From Rhodocyclaceae bacterium (GTDB taxonomy: Bacteria; Pseudomonadota; Gammaproteobacteria; Burkholderiales; Rhodocyclaceae): a stretch of DNA of 64,000 nucleotides. The notes below the pieces were generated by a model. That model was not told the origin of the DNA and ran no database searches. It was given only the letters and a program-made list of their open reading frames with translations. Position numbers and translations under genes: made by a program. The stretch's first letter is position 1. Every line of letters begins with the position of its first letter. The stretch spans positions 992,001 to 1,056,000 of the forward strand of contig JADKDD010000002.1 in assembly GCA_016718525.1 (NCBI GenBank), in the 5' to 3' direction. Positions 16,204 to 24,313 of the stretch are shown here, piece by piece.

Positions 16204-18232
16204 CAAAATCCTCATTGCAAATCGGGGGGAGATTGCCTGCCGGGTGATCAAGACGGCCCGTCGCATGGGTATTCGCACGGTTGCCGTGTATTCCGAGGCA
16301 GATGCGGGTGCGCGCCATGTCCGGCTTGCCGATGAAGCTGTATGCATTGGTCCGGCCGCCGCCAGAGAATCATATTTGCGCCCGGAAAAAATTGTCGCTG
16401 CTGCACTTGCAACTGGCGCGCAGGCCATCCATCCGGGTTACGGTTTTCTGTCCGAAAACGAAGATTTTGCCGAAGCCTGCCAAGCCAGCGGCGTCGTCTT
16501 CGTCGGCCCGCCGGTCGCAGCAATTCGCGCCATGGGGTCGAAATCCGAAGCCAAGAAGTTGATGGAAAAGGCCGGCGTGCCATTGACGCCGGGCTACCAC
16601 GGTGACAATCAGGCACCCGAGTTTCTCAAGCAGCAGGCTGACCGGATCGGCTACCCGGTACTGATCAAAGCCGCAGCCGGAGGTGGTGGCAAGGGCATGC
16701 GCGCAGTCAATTCGGCCACCGAATTTCTCGACGCGCTGGCCTCATGCAAACGCGAAGCCAAATCGAGTTTCGGTGACGAGCATGTATTGATCGAAAAATA
16801 CCTGCAGCGTCCGCGCCACATCGAGTTTCAGATTTTCGGTGACAGCCACGGCAATTGTGTTTATCTGTTTGAACGTGATTGCTCGGTGCAGCGCCGGCAC
16901 CAAAAAGTGCTGGAGGAGGCACCCGCGCCCGGCATGACCCCGGAGCGCCGCGCGCAAATGGGCAAAGCGGCGGTTGATGCAGCCAAGGCGGTCGGTTATG
17001 TCGGTGCCGGCACGGTCGAGTTCATCGTCAATCAGGACGGCACGTTTTATTTCATGGAAATGAATACGCGTCTGCAGGTCGAACACCCGGTGACCGAAAT
17101 GATTACCGGTCTGGATCTGGTCGAATGGCAGTTGCGAGTTGGTGCTGGCGACACGCTGCCGTTACTGCAAGAGCAACTGGTGATTCGTGGTCACGCGATC
17201 GAGGCGCGGATTTATGCCGAAGATCCGGACAAAGGTTTCCTGCCCTCGACCGGCAAGCTGATTCACCTCGCACCGCCACAAGAATCCGCCAACGTGCGCG
17301 TCGATACCGGCGTCGAGCAAGGCGATGAGATCACGCCGTGGTACGACCCGATGATCGCCAAACTGATCGTCTGGGACGACAGCGGCAGTCAATCGCGTGA
17401 CGGCGCGTTGGCGCGGATGCTCCAGGCTCTGGCCGACTACCGTGTGGTCGGTGTGGCCAACAACATCGGTTTCTTGTCACGACTGGTGGCGTGTCCGGCG
17501 TTTGCCGGTGCCGATCTGGACACCGGACTGATTGAACGCGAACGCGGTTTCCTGTTTCCGGATGCCGCAGAAATCCCGCGCGAGGCGTGGCTGGTCGCGG
17601 CGCTGGCCGAACTGCTGACCGATCGGCGGCGCTCCGCCGCACGCGCTTCGCGCAGCAGCGACCCGCATTCACCCTGGGCCACAACAGACGGGTGGCGCAT
17701 GAACGGTACCGCCCTGCGACATATTCACCTGCGCGCCGGCGAGACCGAGAAGCTGGTCAGCGCCGGTTATCAATCCGGCGGCGCCGGCGGGTTTTCGCTC
17801 TTGCTGGATGGCGTGAGCAGTGCTGCATCGGCAAGCACGCAACCGGGAACCGGAGATTTCACGCAACTGGTCGTCGATATTGCCGGTCGTCGCCTAAATA
17901 CATCAGTGATTGCAGCAGGCGAAAAGCGGCATGTCTTCCTCGACGGCATGAGTTATTGCCTTGTTCTGGTCGATCCCCTGTTTCATGCTGCGGGTAGCGG
18001 CGGTGCGGAGGGCGGACTGGTTGCGCCCATGCCTGGCAAGGTGATCGCGCTGATCGCCAGTCCCGGCCAGGTGGTGGAAAAAGGCGCGCCCTTGCTGATT
18101 CTTGAAGCCATGAAAATGGAACACACGATCGCCGCACCAGCCGCCGGTACGGTCAAATCTTTTCGTTTCGGTGTCGGTGAGCAGGTCGGCGATGGTGCCG
18201 AGCTAGTAGAATTTGTTGTGAAAAAGCCCTAA
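16196..18232 (+). CDS. liuD: Methylcrotonyl-CoA carboxylase, biotin carboxylase/BCCP (alpha) subunit
   Basis: 678 residues. ATP-dependent carboxylation of its own biotin. The biotin carboxylase N domain starts MFNKILIANRGEIACRV; the ATP-grasp domain has the glycine-rich loop AAAGGGGKGMRA; the BC C domain includes HAIEARIYAEDP; and a C-terminal biotinyl domain carries the lysine in EAMKMEH. ATG 16196 matches the conserved N-terminus. A stretch encoding RVGAGDTLP near residue 315 resembles the dispersed 28-bp repeat at the DNA level, although most MCC alpha chains have a similar peptide here. Confidence 0.96.
   Translation: MFNKILIANRGEIACRVIKTARRMGIRTVAVYSEADAGARHVRLADEAVCIGPAAARESYLRPEKIVAAALATGAQAIHPGYGFLSENEDFAEACQASGVVFVGPPVAAIRAMGSKSEAKKLMEKAGVPLTPGYHGDNQAPEFLKQQADRIGYPVLIKAAAGGGGKGMRAVNSATEFLDALASCKREAKSSFGDEHVLIEKYLQRPRHIEFQIFGDSHGNCVYLFERDCSVQRRHQKVLEEAPAPGMTPERRAQMGKAAVDAAKAVGYVGAGTVEFIVNQDGTFYFMEMNTRLQVEHPVTEMITGLDLVEWQLRVGAGDTLPLLQEQLVIRGHAIEARIYAEDPDKGFLPSTGKLIHLAPPQESANVRVDTGVEQGDEITPWYDPMIAKLIVWDDSGSQSRDGALARMLQALADYRVVGVANNIGFLSRLVACPAFAGADLDTGLIERERGFLFPDAAEIPREAWLVAALAELLTDRRRSAARASRSSDPHSPWATTDGWRMNGTALRHIHLRAGETEKLVSAGYQSGGAGGFSLLLDGVSSAASASTQPGTGDFTQLVVDIAGRRLNTSVIAAGEKRHVFLDGMSYCLVLVDPLFHAAGSGGAEGGLVAPMPGKVIALIASPGQVVEKGAPLLILEAMKMEHTIAAPAAGTVKSFRFGVGEQVGDGAELVEFVVKKP
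17134..17161 (+). repeat. Repeat-like segment inside liuD (copy 4, possible convergence)
   Basis: The core GTTGGTGCTGGCGACACGC is identical to the consensus, with TGCCG instead of CGTCA at the end. It encodes VGAGDTLP in the same frame as the copies in nadD and lysA. Homologues normally have V-A-A/S-G-E-P-L-P here, so this may be native sequence rather than an insertion. Confidence 0.5.
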
Positions 18233-18264
18233 TCCGGCGCACCGTTCAACCCATTGCAAACACT

Positions 18265-19182
18265 ATGTCCCTTCCCAGCAAAGTACGCATCATTGAAGTT
18301 GGCCCGCGCGACGGTCTGCAAAACGAATCTCACAAGGTCAGTACGGCGACCAAAATTGAGTTGATCGAACGCCTTGGCGAAGCCGGACTCAAGACCATCG
18401 AGGCAACCGCCTTCGTTTCGCCAAAATGGGTACCGCAAATGGCCGACGCCGCCAAAGTCATGGCGGGCATGAAGCGTCGGGAGGGGGTGAGCTACCCCGT
18501 GCTGGCGCCAAACATGCAGGGTCTGCAGGCCGCGCTCGCTGCCGGCGCCAAGGAAATCGCGGTATTTGGTGCCGCCTCGGAAACTTTTTCGCAGAAAAAC
18601 ATCAACTGTTCCATTGTCGAATCACTCGAGCGCTTCCGCCCGATGGTGGCCGCAGCAAAAGAAGCCGACGTCAAAGTACGCGGCTACGTTTCCTGTGTGC
18701 TCGGTTGCCCGTATCAGGGCGAGATTTCTGCAACGGCGGTCGCCGAGGTCGCGCATGCGCTGTTCGATATGGGCTGCTACGAAATATCGCTGGGTGACAC
18801 TATCGGCAGCGGCACGCCGGAGAAAACCAAAGTGATGATTGAAGCGGTTGCCCGTCGTGTGCCGCTGAAAAAAATCGCGGGACACTTTCATGACACCTGG
18901 GGTATGGCGATCGCGAATATTTATGCAGCGTTGCAGTTGGGCGTATCCGCGTTCGATAGTTCCGTGGCCGGGCTGGGCGGTTGTCCTTACGCTGCCGGAG
19001 CATCTGGCAATGTGGCCACCGAAGATCTGGTCTGGTTGCTCAAAGGGCTGGGTCTCGACAGCGGCGTGGACCTCATCAAATTGATCGATACTGCCGAGTG
19101 GATTTCCAAAGAACTGGGGCGTCCGCCGGCATCACGCGTGGCTCGTGCCGTGATTGCCAAACGGGCTGCCGTGGCCGCTTGA
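18265..19182 (+). CDS. liuE: Hydroxymethylglutaryl-CoA lyase
   Basis: 305 residues, TIM-barrel of the DRE-TIM metallolyase family. Splits HMG-CoA into acetyl-CoA and acetoacetate, ending leucine degradation. It shows EVGPRDGLQNE with the metal-binding Asp, GHFHDTWGMA with metal histidines, and the catalytic-cysteine signature GLGGCPYAAGASGNVATED. It follows liuD by 32 bp. Confidence 0.96.
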   Translation: MSLPSKVRIIEVGPRDGLQNESHKVSTATKIELIERLGEAGLKTIEATAFVSPKWVPQMADAAKVMAGMKRREGVSYPVLAPNMQGLQAALAAGAKEIAVFGAASETFSQKNINCSIVESLERFRPMVAAAKEADVKVRGYVSCVLGCPYQGEISATAVAEVAHALFDMGCYEISLGDTIGSGTPEKTKVMIEAVARRVPLKKIAGHFHDTWGMAIANIYAALQLGVSAFDSSVAGLGGCPYAAGASGNVATEDLVWLLKGLGLDSGVDLIKLIDTAEWISKELGRPPASRVARAVIAKRAAVAA

Positions 19183-19200
19183 GTCGACTGGTCAACAGTC

Positions 19201-19404
19201 ATGAGTTCTCCGTGCATTGGAATTTGCCGCATCGATGATTTCAGCGGCATGTGCGAGGGCTGCGGACGGACCATGGAAGAAATCTCCGGCTGGCCCAGCG
19301 CATCCGAGGCTGAACAGCAACAGACGCTTGCCACCGTTGCGGAACGTATGGCTGAGAATAACTTCAAGCCGGTATCCAGCAACACCGACACCGATAACAA
19401 ATGA
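19201..19404 (+). CDS. DUF1289 small cysteine-rich protein
   Basis: 67 residues with the DUF1289 pattern C-x-G-I-C-x-I-D followed by C-x-x-C (MCEGCGRTMEEI). The four cysteines could bind zinc or an iron-sulfur centre. Function unknown. It starts 18 bases after liuE, and its stop overlaps the next start by four bases, so it is part of the same transcription unit. Confidence 0.85.
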   Translation: MSSPCIGICRIDDFSGMCEGCGRTMEEISGWPSASEAEQQQTLATVAERMAENNFKPVSSNTDTDNK

Positions 19405-20396
19405 ACGACGCCGGCCGCGCGGCGACCGTGCCGCCGTTGCCCGAATCCCTGCATTTCATTCAGCGCGACTGGCTGTCGTCAAACAACCTGCTGTGCTTCG
19501 AGGGTGAAAACGCCACGCTGGTCGACTCCGGGTATGTCGCCGTCGTCGACCAAACCGTGGCACTGGTGAATGTCGGGTTGCAACAGCACACGCGCGAGTT
19601 GGTGCCGGCGACAAGGGGTTCAGTGCGATTAACCCGACTCATCAACACCCACTCCCATTCCGATCACATCGGCGGCAATGCTGCGGTAAAGCGCGCGTTC
19701 AACTGCGAGATATTGATCCCCGCGACGATGGAAAGCATGGTCGCCGCATGGGACGAAGAGGCCATGCTGTTGGGGGTTGCCGGTCAGCGTGCCGAACGCT
19801 TCACCTACGACGGTGTGATTGCCGTGCATAGCCGATTCGAGATGGGCGGATTGATCTGGCAGGCGTTTCCGGCGCCGGGCCACGACATGAGCGCGCTGGT
19901 TTTTTATTGTGCCGAGGAAGGCCTGCTGATTTCGGGCGATGCACTCTGGGAAGATGGTTTCGGCATTTTGTTCAGCGCCTTTTCTGATGTACCGACAGCC
20001 GCCGCCGACGTGCTGGCGGTCACGCGCACCACGCTGGAGATGATTTCCCGCCTGGATTTGGCCACCGTCATTCCCGGTCATGGTCCGGTGTTTGGCGACC
20101 CGGAAGCCGCGCTCGCGCGGGCCTTTGGCCGGCTCGATGCCTTTACCCGCGATCCTCTGCGTCTGGGCCGCAATGCGGTGAAAGCCGGTTTCACTTTCAA
20201 CTTGCTGGATATGGGCAGACTGGAAGCAGCCGCATTGCCAAGTTATCTGGCGAGCATCCCGTTCTTTCGTGATATCAACCGGCGCAACTACGGCATGAGC
20301 AACACGGATTTTGCTGCATGGCTCTTGCGCGAAATCATCGGCAGTCGCGCCGCACGGGTGGAAGACGGTTGGATTATTCCCTCGGGAAAAGCCTGA
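19401..20396 (+). CDS. Metallo-beta-lactamase fold hydrolase
   Basis: 331 residues. The dinuclear metal motif HSHSDHIGGN lies near residue 80, with PAPGHDMSAL, SGDALWEDG and VIPGHGPV providing further ligands; the order is that of glyoxalase II-like hydrolases. The residues RELVPATRG just before the motif are coded by a segment resembling the dispersed repeat in another frame. Membership of the acyl-CoA block suggests a thioester substrate. Confidence 0.85.
   Translation: MNDAGRAATVPPLPESLHFIQRDWLSSNNLLCFEGENATLVDSGYVAVVDQTVALVNVGLQQHTRELVPATRGSVRLTRLINTHSHSDHIGGNAAVKRAFNCEILIPATMESMVAAWDEEAMLLGVAGQRAERFTYDGVIAVHSRFEMGGLIWQAFPAPGHDMSALVFYCAEEGLLISGDALWEDGFGILFSAFSDVPTAAADVLAVTRTTLEMISRLDLATVIPGHGPVFGDPEAALARAFGRLDAFTRDPLRLGRNAVKAGFTFNLLDMGRLEAAALPSYLASIPFFRDINRRNYGMSNTDFAAWLLREIIGSRAARVEDGWIIPSGKA
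19594..19621 (+). repeat. Degenerate repeat-like segment in the metallo-hydrolase gene
   Basis: GAGTTGGTGCCGGCGACA matches the consensus across 18 bases with G/C differences like those of copies 1 and 10; the remainder diverges. It is read in a different frame (ELVPATRG) from the copies in nadD and lysA. Confidence 0.4.
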
Positions 20397-20496
20397 ACAC
20401 TGCAGTTTTTCCCGCAGTAAAACAACTGGCATTAACAGATGACGCGGGGGCGTACAGGCCGCATAATCCGCTCCACTATAAAAACGGAGGAACCCC

Positions 20497-22206
20497 ATGA
20501 CAATTCGCTCACCCGGCGCGCGTGCGCCACAAATTGCCAATACCGATCTCCCCCTGCAGCGCTTCTATCACTGGGAAGCCACCAGCCCCGACAAGGTCTA
20601 TTTCACCCAGCCGTTCAATGGCGGGCAACTGCGTGAATACACCTGGCGGCAAGTGGGAATGGAGACTCGCAAGGTGGCGGCATGGCTGCAAGCGCAAGGC
20701 TGGGCACCGGGTACCAAGGTAGCGATTCTCGGCAAAAACAGCGCCGGCTGGATCATGGCCGATCTGGCGATCTGGATGGCGGGTTATGTCAGCGTTCCGC
20801 TTTACCCGCTGCTCACGGCCGACAATATTTTGCAGATTGCACAACACAGCGAATCGGTCGCCTGCTTCGTCGGCAAACTCGACGATGTCGGCTTGCTCGG
20901 TGGCGTTCCCGACGGCATGAAAATCATCTCGCTGCCGCTGGCACCCGACGTGGTAGCCACGCGCGCCACCACGGATTGGGAAACCATCGTCGCGACCACA
21001 GAACCGCTGGCCGGTTCGCCGGTGCGCAACGGTGGCGATCTGGCAACGCTGGTCTACACCTCCGGCACCACCGGCACGGCCAAAGGCGCGATGCATAGTT
21101 TTGACACGCTTGCCGCCGGTCTGCTCACCGTCGTCAATCATTCCGAACACGACCAGAATGATCGCGTGCTGTCCTATCTGCCATTGGCGCACATCATGGA
21201 GCGTTCGGTGCTTCAGCTCAGTTCCCTGTACTTCGGCTATCACGTATTTTTTGCCGAATCTCTCACCAGCTTCGCCGAAGATTTGCGCCGTGCCCGGCCA
21301 ACCGCCTTTATCTCGGTGCCGCGTTTGTGGCTGAAGTTTCAGCAGGGGGTGCTGGCCAAAATTCCGCAGAAAAAGTTAAGCCGCATGCTCAAGACACCCG
21401 TGCTTGGCTATTTCGTACGGAAAAAGATCGTCAAGCAACTGGGGCTCGATCAAGCCAAGTGGGTGGGCAGCGGCAGCGCGCCGATGGCAAGTGACCTGGT
21501 CGAGTGGTATCAGGCGCTCGGGCTCAATATGCATGAGGGCTACGGCATGACCGAGCTGGGCTGCACGTCGCACAGCACACGCGTCGGTGGCCACGCCATC
21601 GGCACAGTCGGCTGCGCCGCCGATGGTGTCGATCATCGCATCGACCCGGAGACCGGCGAAGTCCAGGTACTCAGCCCGGCGGCGACCCTGGGTTATTACA
21701 AGGCGCCGGAATTGACCGCAGAATTATTCACCGCCGACGGTTGGTTGAAGACCGGCGACAAAGGCGTGATCGATGCCAACAACCGGCTCACCATTGTCGG
21801 CCGGATCAAGGACAACTTCAAAACCAGCAAAGGCAAGTACGTCGCGCCGGCGCCGATCGAACACAAGCTCTCGCAACACGATGCCATCGATGCCTGTCTG
21901 GTGGTCGGTTCGAGCATGTCACAACCGCTCGGCTTGATCGTGCTGAACGAAGTTGCAGCGCGTGATTTAGGTCAAAACAAGGCGAAGCTGATGACAGAGT
22001 TCAGCGAGCATCTGGATGCAATCAATGCAACGCTCGATGCGCACGAGCAGCTCGATTGCGTGGCGGTGACGACCAAAGCATGGACACCGGAAAACGGTTT
22101 GCTCACTCCGACTTTGAAAGTCAAACGTGCGCAGATTGAAGCGCGCTTTGCCAATGAGTTTGAGGGCTGGGCGAAACGGCGGGAGAAGGTGGTGTGGGTG
22201 GAGTGA
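20497..22206 (+). CDS. AMP-forming long-chain acyl-CoA synthetase
   Basis: 569-residue ANL-superfamily ligase. The P-loop-like adenylation motif is VYTSGTTGTAKGAM, the A5 motif is EGYGMTE, and the acyl-adenylate hinge region is GWLKTGDKG...GRIKDNFKTSKGKYVAP, close to bacterial FadD15/ACSL-type enzymes. It activates fatty acids to CoA thioesters for the preceding dehydrogenase and crotonase genes. CGGAGG is 8 bases upstream of the ATG. The 100-bp gap before it suggests its own promoter, but none is obvious. Confidence 0.92.
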   Translation: MTIRSPGARAPQIANTDLPLQRFYHWEATSPDKVYFTQPFNGGQLREYTWRQVGMETRKVAAWLQAQGWAPGTKVAILGKNSAGWIMADLAIWMAGYVSVPLYPLLTADNILQIAQHSESVACFVGKLDDVGLLGGVPDGMKIISLPLAPDVVATRATTDWETIVATTEPLAGSPVRNGGDLATLVYTSGTTGTAKGAMHSFDTLAAGLLTVVNHSEHDQNDRVLSYLPLAHIMERSVLQLSSLYFGYHVFFAESLTSFAEDLRRARPTAFISVPRLWLKFQQGVLAKIPQKKLSRMLKTPVLGYFVRKKIVKQLGLDQAKWVGSGSAPMASDLVEWYQALGLNMHEGYGMTELGCTSHSTRVGGHAIGTVGCAADGVDHRIDPETGEVQVLSPAATLGYYKAPELTAELFTADGWLKTGDKGVIDANNRLTIVGRIKDNFKTSKGKYVAPAPIEHKLSQHDAIDACLVVGSSMSQPLGLIVLNEVAARDLGQNKAKLMTEFSEHLDAINATLDAHEQLDCVAVTTKAWTPENGLLTPTLKVKRAQIEARFANEFEGWAKRREKVVWVE

Positions 22207-22207
22207 G

Positions 22208-22233
22208 TTCCTCCCCTTTCAAGGGGGATGGGG
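22208..22233. repeat. CCCC/GGGG-type short intergenic hairpin
   Basis: CTCCCCTTTCAAGGGGGAT folds into a small hairpin directly after the acyl-CoA ligase stop codon. It resembles G/C-rich intergenic repeats common in proteobacteria, and may act in termination. Confidence 0.5.
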
Positions 22234-22245
22234 TACTTCAGTCTC

Positions 22246-22273
22246 GCCAGTTGGTGCTGACGACACGGCGTCA
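22246..22273 (+). repeat. Dispersed 28-bp repeat, copy 5
   Basis: Nearly consensus: GCCAGTTGGTGCTG then ACGACACGGCGTCA. It abuts the next hairpin repeat (22273-22292), so two repeat families are stacked here. Confidence 0.85.
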
Positions 22274-22292
22274 TTCCGGCGAAGGCCGGAAT
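22273..22292. repeat. ATTCCGGC-GAAG-GCCGGAAT palindromic repeat
   Basis: Perfect 8-bp inverted repeat with a 4-base loop, followed by CCAG. This is the widespread extragenic palindrome type with the form CATTCCGGCGAAGGCCGGAATG in many proteobacteria. Confidence 0.75.
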
Positions 22293-22332
22293 CCAGAGGG
22301 TCTAGTCGCAACACATTTTCGTGCCTGACTCC

Positions 22333-22390
22333 GCGCCGGGTCTCGGCCCGGCAGCCGAGTGACTTTCTTGTGATACGACAAGAAAGTCAC
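22333..22390. repeat. Long intergenic hairpin element
   Basis: GTGACTTTCTTGT (22359-22371) and ACAAGAAAGTCAC (22378-22390) are a perfect 13-bp inverted repeat with a 6-base loop, preceded by GCCGGG/CCCGGC arms at about 22335-22352. Elements of this form recur between genes in Burkholderiales. The rest of 22391-22796 contains no gene I can support. Confidence 0.65.
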
Positions 22391-22796
22391 CAAAGAAACG
22401 TACCCCGCCTCGCCGGCCCTGCGGGCTTCCCGAGTTCCGCGCACTCGTTCCGGCCAGTCGCTAAACTCGCTGCGCTCGGACAACGCGACTGGAATTCCCG
22501 GGTCAAGCACACGGAACTCGGCGGCTTAGAGGGGAAGGGGGTGGGTGTCCGATGTTCGTAAGTCGGTCAACATGAAATGTGACACCGAGCCAAATTGCTG
22601 GCGTTCGCGCAACCGACCTAAGTCGTGCTTAGAATGAACACTTCTCGCTACCGGGTTTCACGGAATTTTTATACCTGTATAAGAATCCCGCGAAATCCGG
22701 TAAAAGCCAATATTTACAATATGTTGAGGATATATTTGGTGCACAGATTATGCCGCAGCGCCCAAATTAACCTGCACTTTTTGCGGTATACATTAC

Positions 22797-22803
22797 GTTG
22801 GGC
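22797..22803 (+). other. First recombination junction (R' box GTTGGGC) of the array
   Basis: GTTGGGC begins cassette 1. Upstream, GCCCAAA at 22760-22766 might be a decayed R'' box, giving only a 44-bp imperfect site; it could be a degenerate attC or an attI relic. No complete attC is visible to the left. Confidence 0.55.
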
Positions 22804-22806
22804 CAC

Positions 22807-23196
22807 ATGAGCATGTCCTACGATTGGGTTTGTTCAGAGTGCGGAGCTACGAACTCCGCCGGTTCTGAGCCTTGTCAAAAATGCGGCTGCCCTGCTGTTT
22901 CGTCTGCCGCTGATATTCGGCGCAGAAAATGTGTAACGGTCGCACCTAAGTCGGAATCTAGTGGCGGTCTGGCTCTCTCAGGACCAAAGAGCGTTGTTGC
23001 TGGCGTTTTGTTGGTCGTAATGATTGCGGGTGTGGTACTTGAACGCTTCACCGCGCCAACAATGACGCTATGGTGGGTTGCTCTAGCGATGGCGGTCGGC
23101 GCAGGGCTGCCGCTATTTGCAATGTTGAAGTCACCAAAAACAAGAACCCCTGGCAATGTGGCCCAACCCATCAATCCACAGGACGCTGCGCGATGA
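22807..23196 (+). CDS. Cassette 1: zinc-ribbon protein with two membrane helices
   Basis: 129 residues. An N-terminal zinc ribbon (CSECG...CQKCG, residues 9-30) is followed by a linker and two hydrophobic segments (about 62-80 and 86-103), with a short charged tail. The C-terminus runs into the attC, where the stop codon lies, as is common for cassette genes. Possible starts are TTG 22798, ATG 22807 and ATG 22813. Function unknown. Confidence 0.75.
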   Translation: MSMSYDWVCSECGATNSAGSEPCQKCGCPAVSSAADIRRRKCVTVAPKSESSGGLALSGPKSVVAGVLLVVMIAGVVLERFTAPTMTLWWVALAMAVGAGLPLFAMLKSPKTRTPGNVAQPINPQDAAR

Positions 23197-23230
23197 AGCC
23201 GCGCAGCGCCTGTGATTTCAAACGTTGGGC
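23161..23230 (+). other. attC site of cassette 1
   Basis: 70-bp site. R'' is GCCCAAC (23161-23167) and R' is GTTGGGC (23224-23230). The interior folds as CACAGG-A-CGCTGCGCG against CGCGCAGCG-CCTGTG, leaving an unpaired A, the extrahelical-base feature of attC hairpins. Confidence 0.92.
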
Positions 23231-23236
23231 GTCTCA

Positions 23237-23587
23237 ATGACACGAATCAATTTGCTCACATTGCCATTTTGTGTGTTGCTTGCGGCGGGTTGTGCTAGCA
23301 GTGAGGTCAAGCCATATGGCGTGCCGGGAAGTTCAGTGAAGCCCATTAGCACAGAAAATGTCTTCTACTTCAATAGCAAATTTGAAGACCAAAAGAAATC
23401 AGGACAGTACATATTTGATTTCGACTATGACGAACTCCAAGGGCACGGCATCACTGACAGTCAATACATAGTGCAATACCTAGCACTGAGAAAACTGATG
23501 CCACCTGAGTGCGGTAATGGAATTGAGATTCTTCGCCACGGTAGAGGGGAGAATGGAAAAGCATGGCTAGTTTTCAAGTGTCTGTGA
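23237..23587 (+). CDS. Cassette 2: small lipoprotein of unknown function
   Basis: 116 residues with a lipoprotein signal peptide (hydrophobic run then LAAGC, lipid-modified Cys at about 19). The mature part has one further pair of cysteines (PPECG and FKCL), which could form a disulfide in the periplasm. ATG 23237 lies 6 bases after the R' box and no strong ribosome-binding site precedes it. Not recognised as any family. The base composition is lower in G+C than in the flanking liu genes. Confidence 0.75.
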   Translation: MTRINLLTLPFCVLLAAGCASSEVKPYGVPGSSVKPISTENVFYFNSKFEDQKKSGQYIFDFDYDELQGHGITDSQYIVQYLALRKLMPPECGNGIEILRHGRGENGKAWLVFKCL

Positions 23588-23621
23588 GTCACTGTTGTCT
23601 CGTCACTGGTTTTTTTCCGAC

Positions 23622-23690
23622 GCCCAACCTGCCAGTCGAGAGGGACGCTTCGCGGCATGGCCGCTCGCGCCCCTCACTTTCACGTTAGGA
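23622..23690 (+). other. attC site of cassette 2
   Basis: 69-bp site. R'' is GCCCAAC (23622-23628) and R' is GTTAGGA (23684-23690, belonging to the next cassette). The arms GAGGGACGC and GCGCCCCTC pair around a GCGGC/GCCGC stem. Confidence 0.9.
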
Positions 23691-23695
23691 GTCTT

Positions 23696-24295
23696 ATGCC
23701 GCCCCGCATTCTGCTTTCCGTGCTCGTCGCATTGATCTGGTCTGCGGTTGCCAACGCCGAAATGCAGAAGATCGCGACGGTTTGCGAAAAGGGCATGTGC
23801 TTCCATTGGTGGCCTTTGCTACCGGAAGTCCCTGGCTGGTCTCATGATCGCGATGCCAGCCTGCATTTCGGGGTGAACGCTCAGGTGCCTATTGGAAAGA
23901 CCTTTTCGGAGGCCGAAGCAATCATCTATGCGAAAGGCCCTTACAAGCCCCGTATGCCGGCGACAAAGTCCGTGGCTGATCTGATAGAAAGTGACAAAAA
24001 GGACTTTCTGGCGTCGACCCTGGATATTGAAATCGCTGAGGTGGAGGCGTTGCCCACAAAGGATGGACAGAACCTTCGATCATTCACTTTTTCGCCGCGT
24101 TCGAAGGGACAGTGGGAGCGTGTTTCGTACGGCGAAGAGGACGACTTCTTTCTCTCATTCGTCGTCAGCGCCAAGACAAAGGAAGGGCTTGAACGTGCCA
24201 TGAAAGACTACATCCAGTTCATCCAGCAATACGAAAAGACTCCTAACCCTGCGGTGCAAGGGGCGCTGCGCGATAATGCCGCGCAGCGTCCCTGA
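23696..24295 (+). CDS. Cassette 3: secreted protein of unknown function
   Basis: 199 residues with a clear signal peptide (LLSVLVALIWSAVANA, cleavage near residue 21). The mature domain has two early cysteines (VCEKGMCFHWW) and a mixed alpha/beta pattern. The last 15 residues (NPAVQGALRDNAAQRP) are encoded by the attC itself. ATG 23696 is six bases beyond the R' box. Not recognised as any family. Confidence 0.75.
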   Translation: MPPRILLSVLVALIWSAVANAEMQKIATVCEKGMCFHWWPLLPEVPGWSHDRDASLHFGVNAQVPIGKTFSEAEAIIYAKGPYKPRMPATKSVADLIESDKKDFLASTLDIEIAEVEALPTKDGQNLRSFTFSPRSKGQWERVSYGEEDDFFLSFVVSAKTKEGLERAMKDYIQFIQQYEKTPNPAVQGALRDNAAQRP

Positions 24296-24309
24296 CCTCC
24301 AAGTTAGAC
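24241..24309 (+). other. attC site of cassette 3
   Basis: 69-bp site. R'' is TCCTAAC (24241-24247) and R' is GTTAGAC (24303-24309). AGGGGCGCTGCGCG pairs with CGCGCAGCGTCCCT. The stop codon of the cassette gene is inside the site. Confidence 0.9.
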
Positions 24310-24313
24310 CCGC

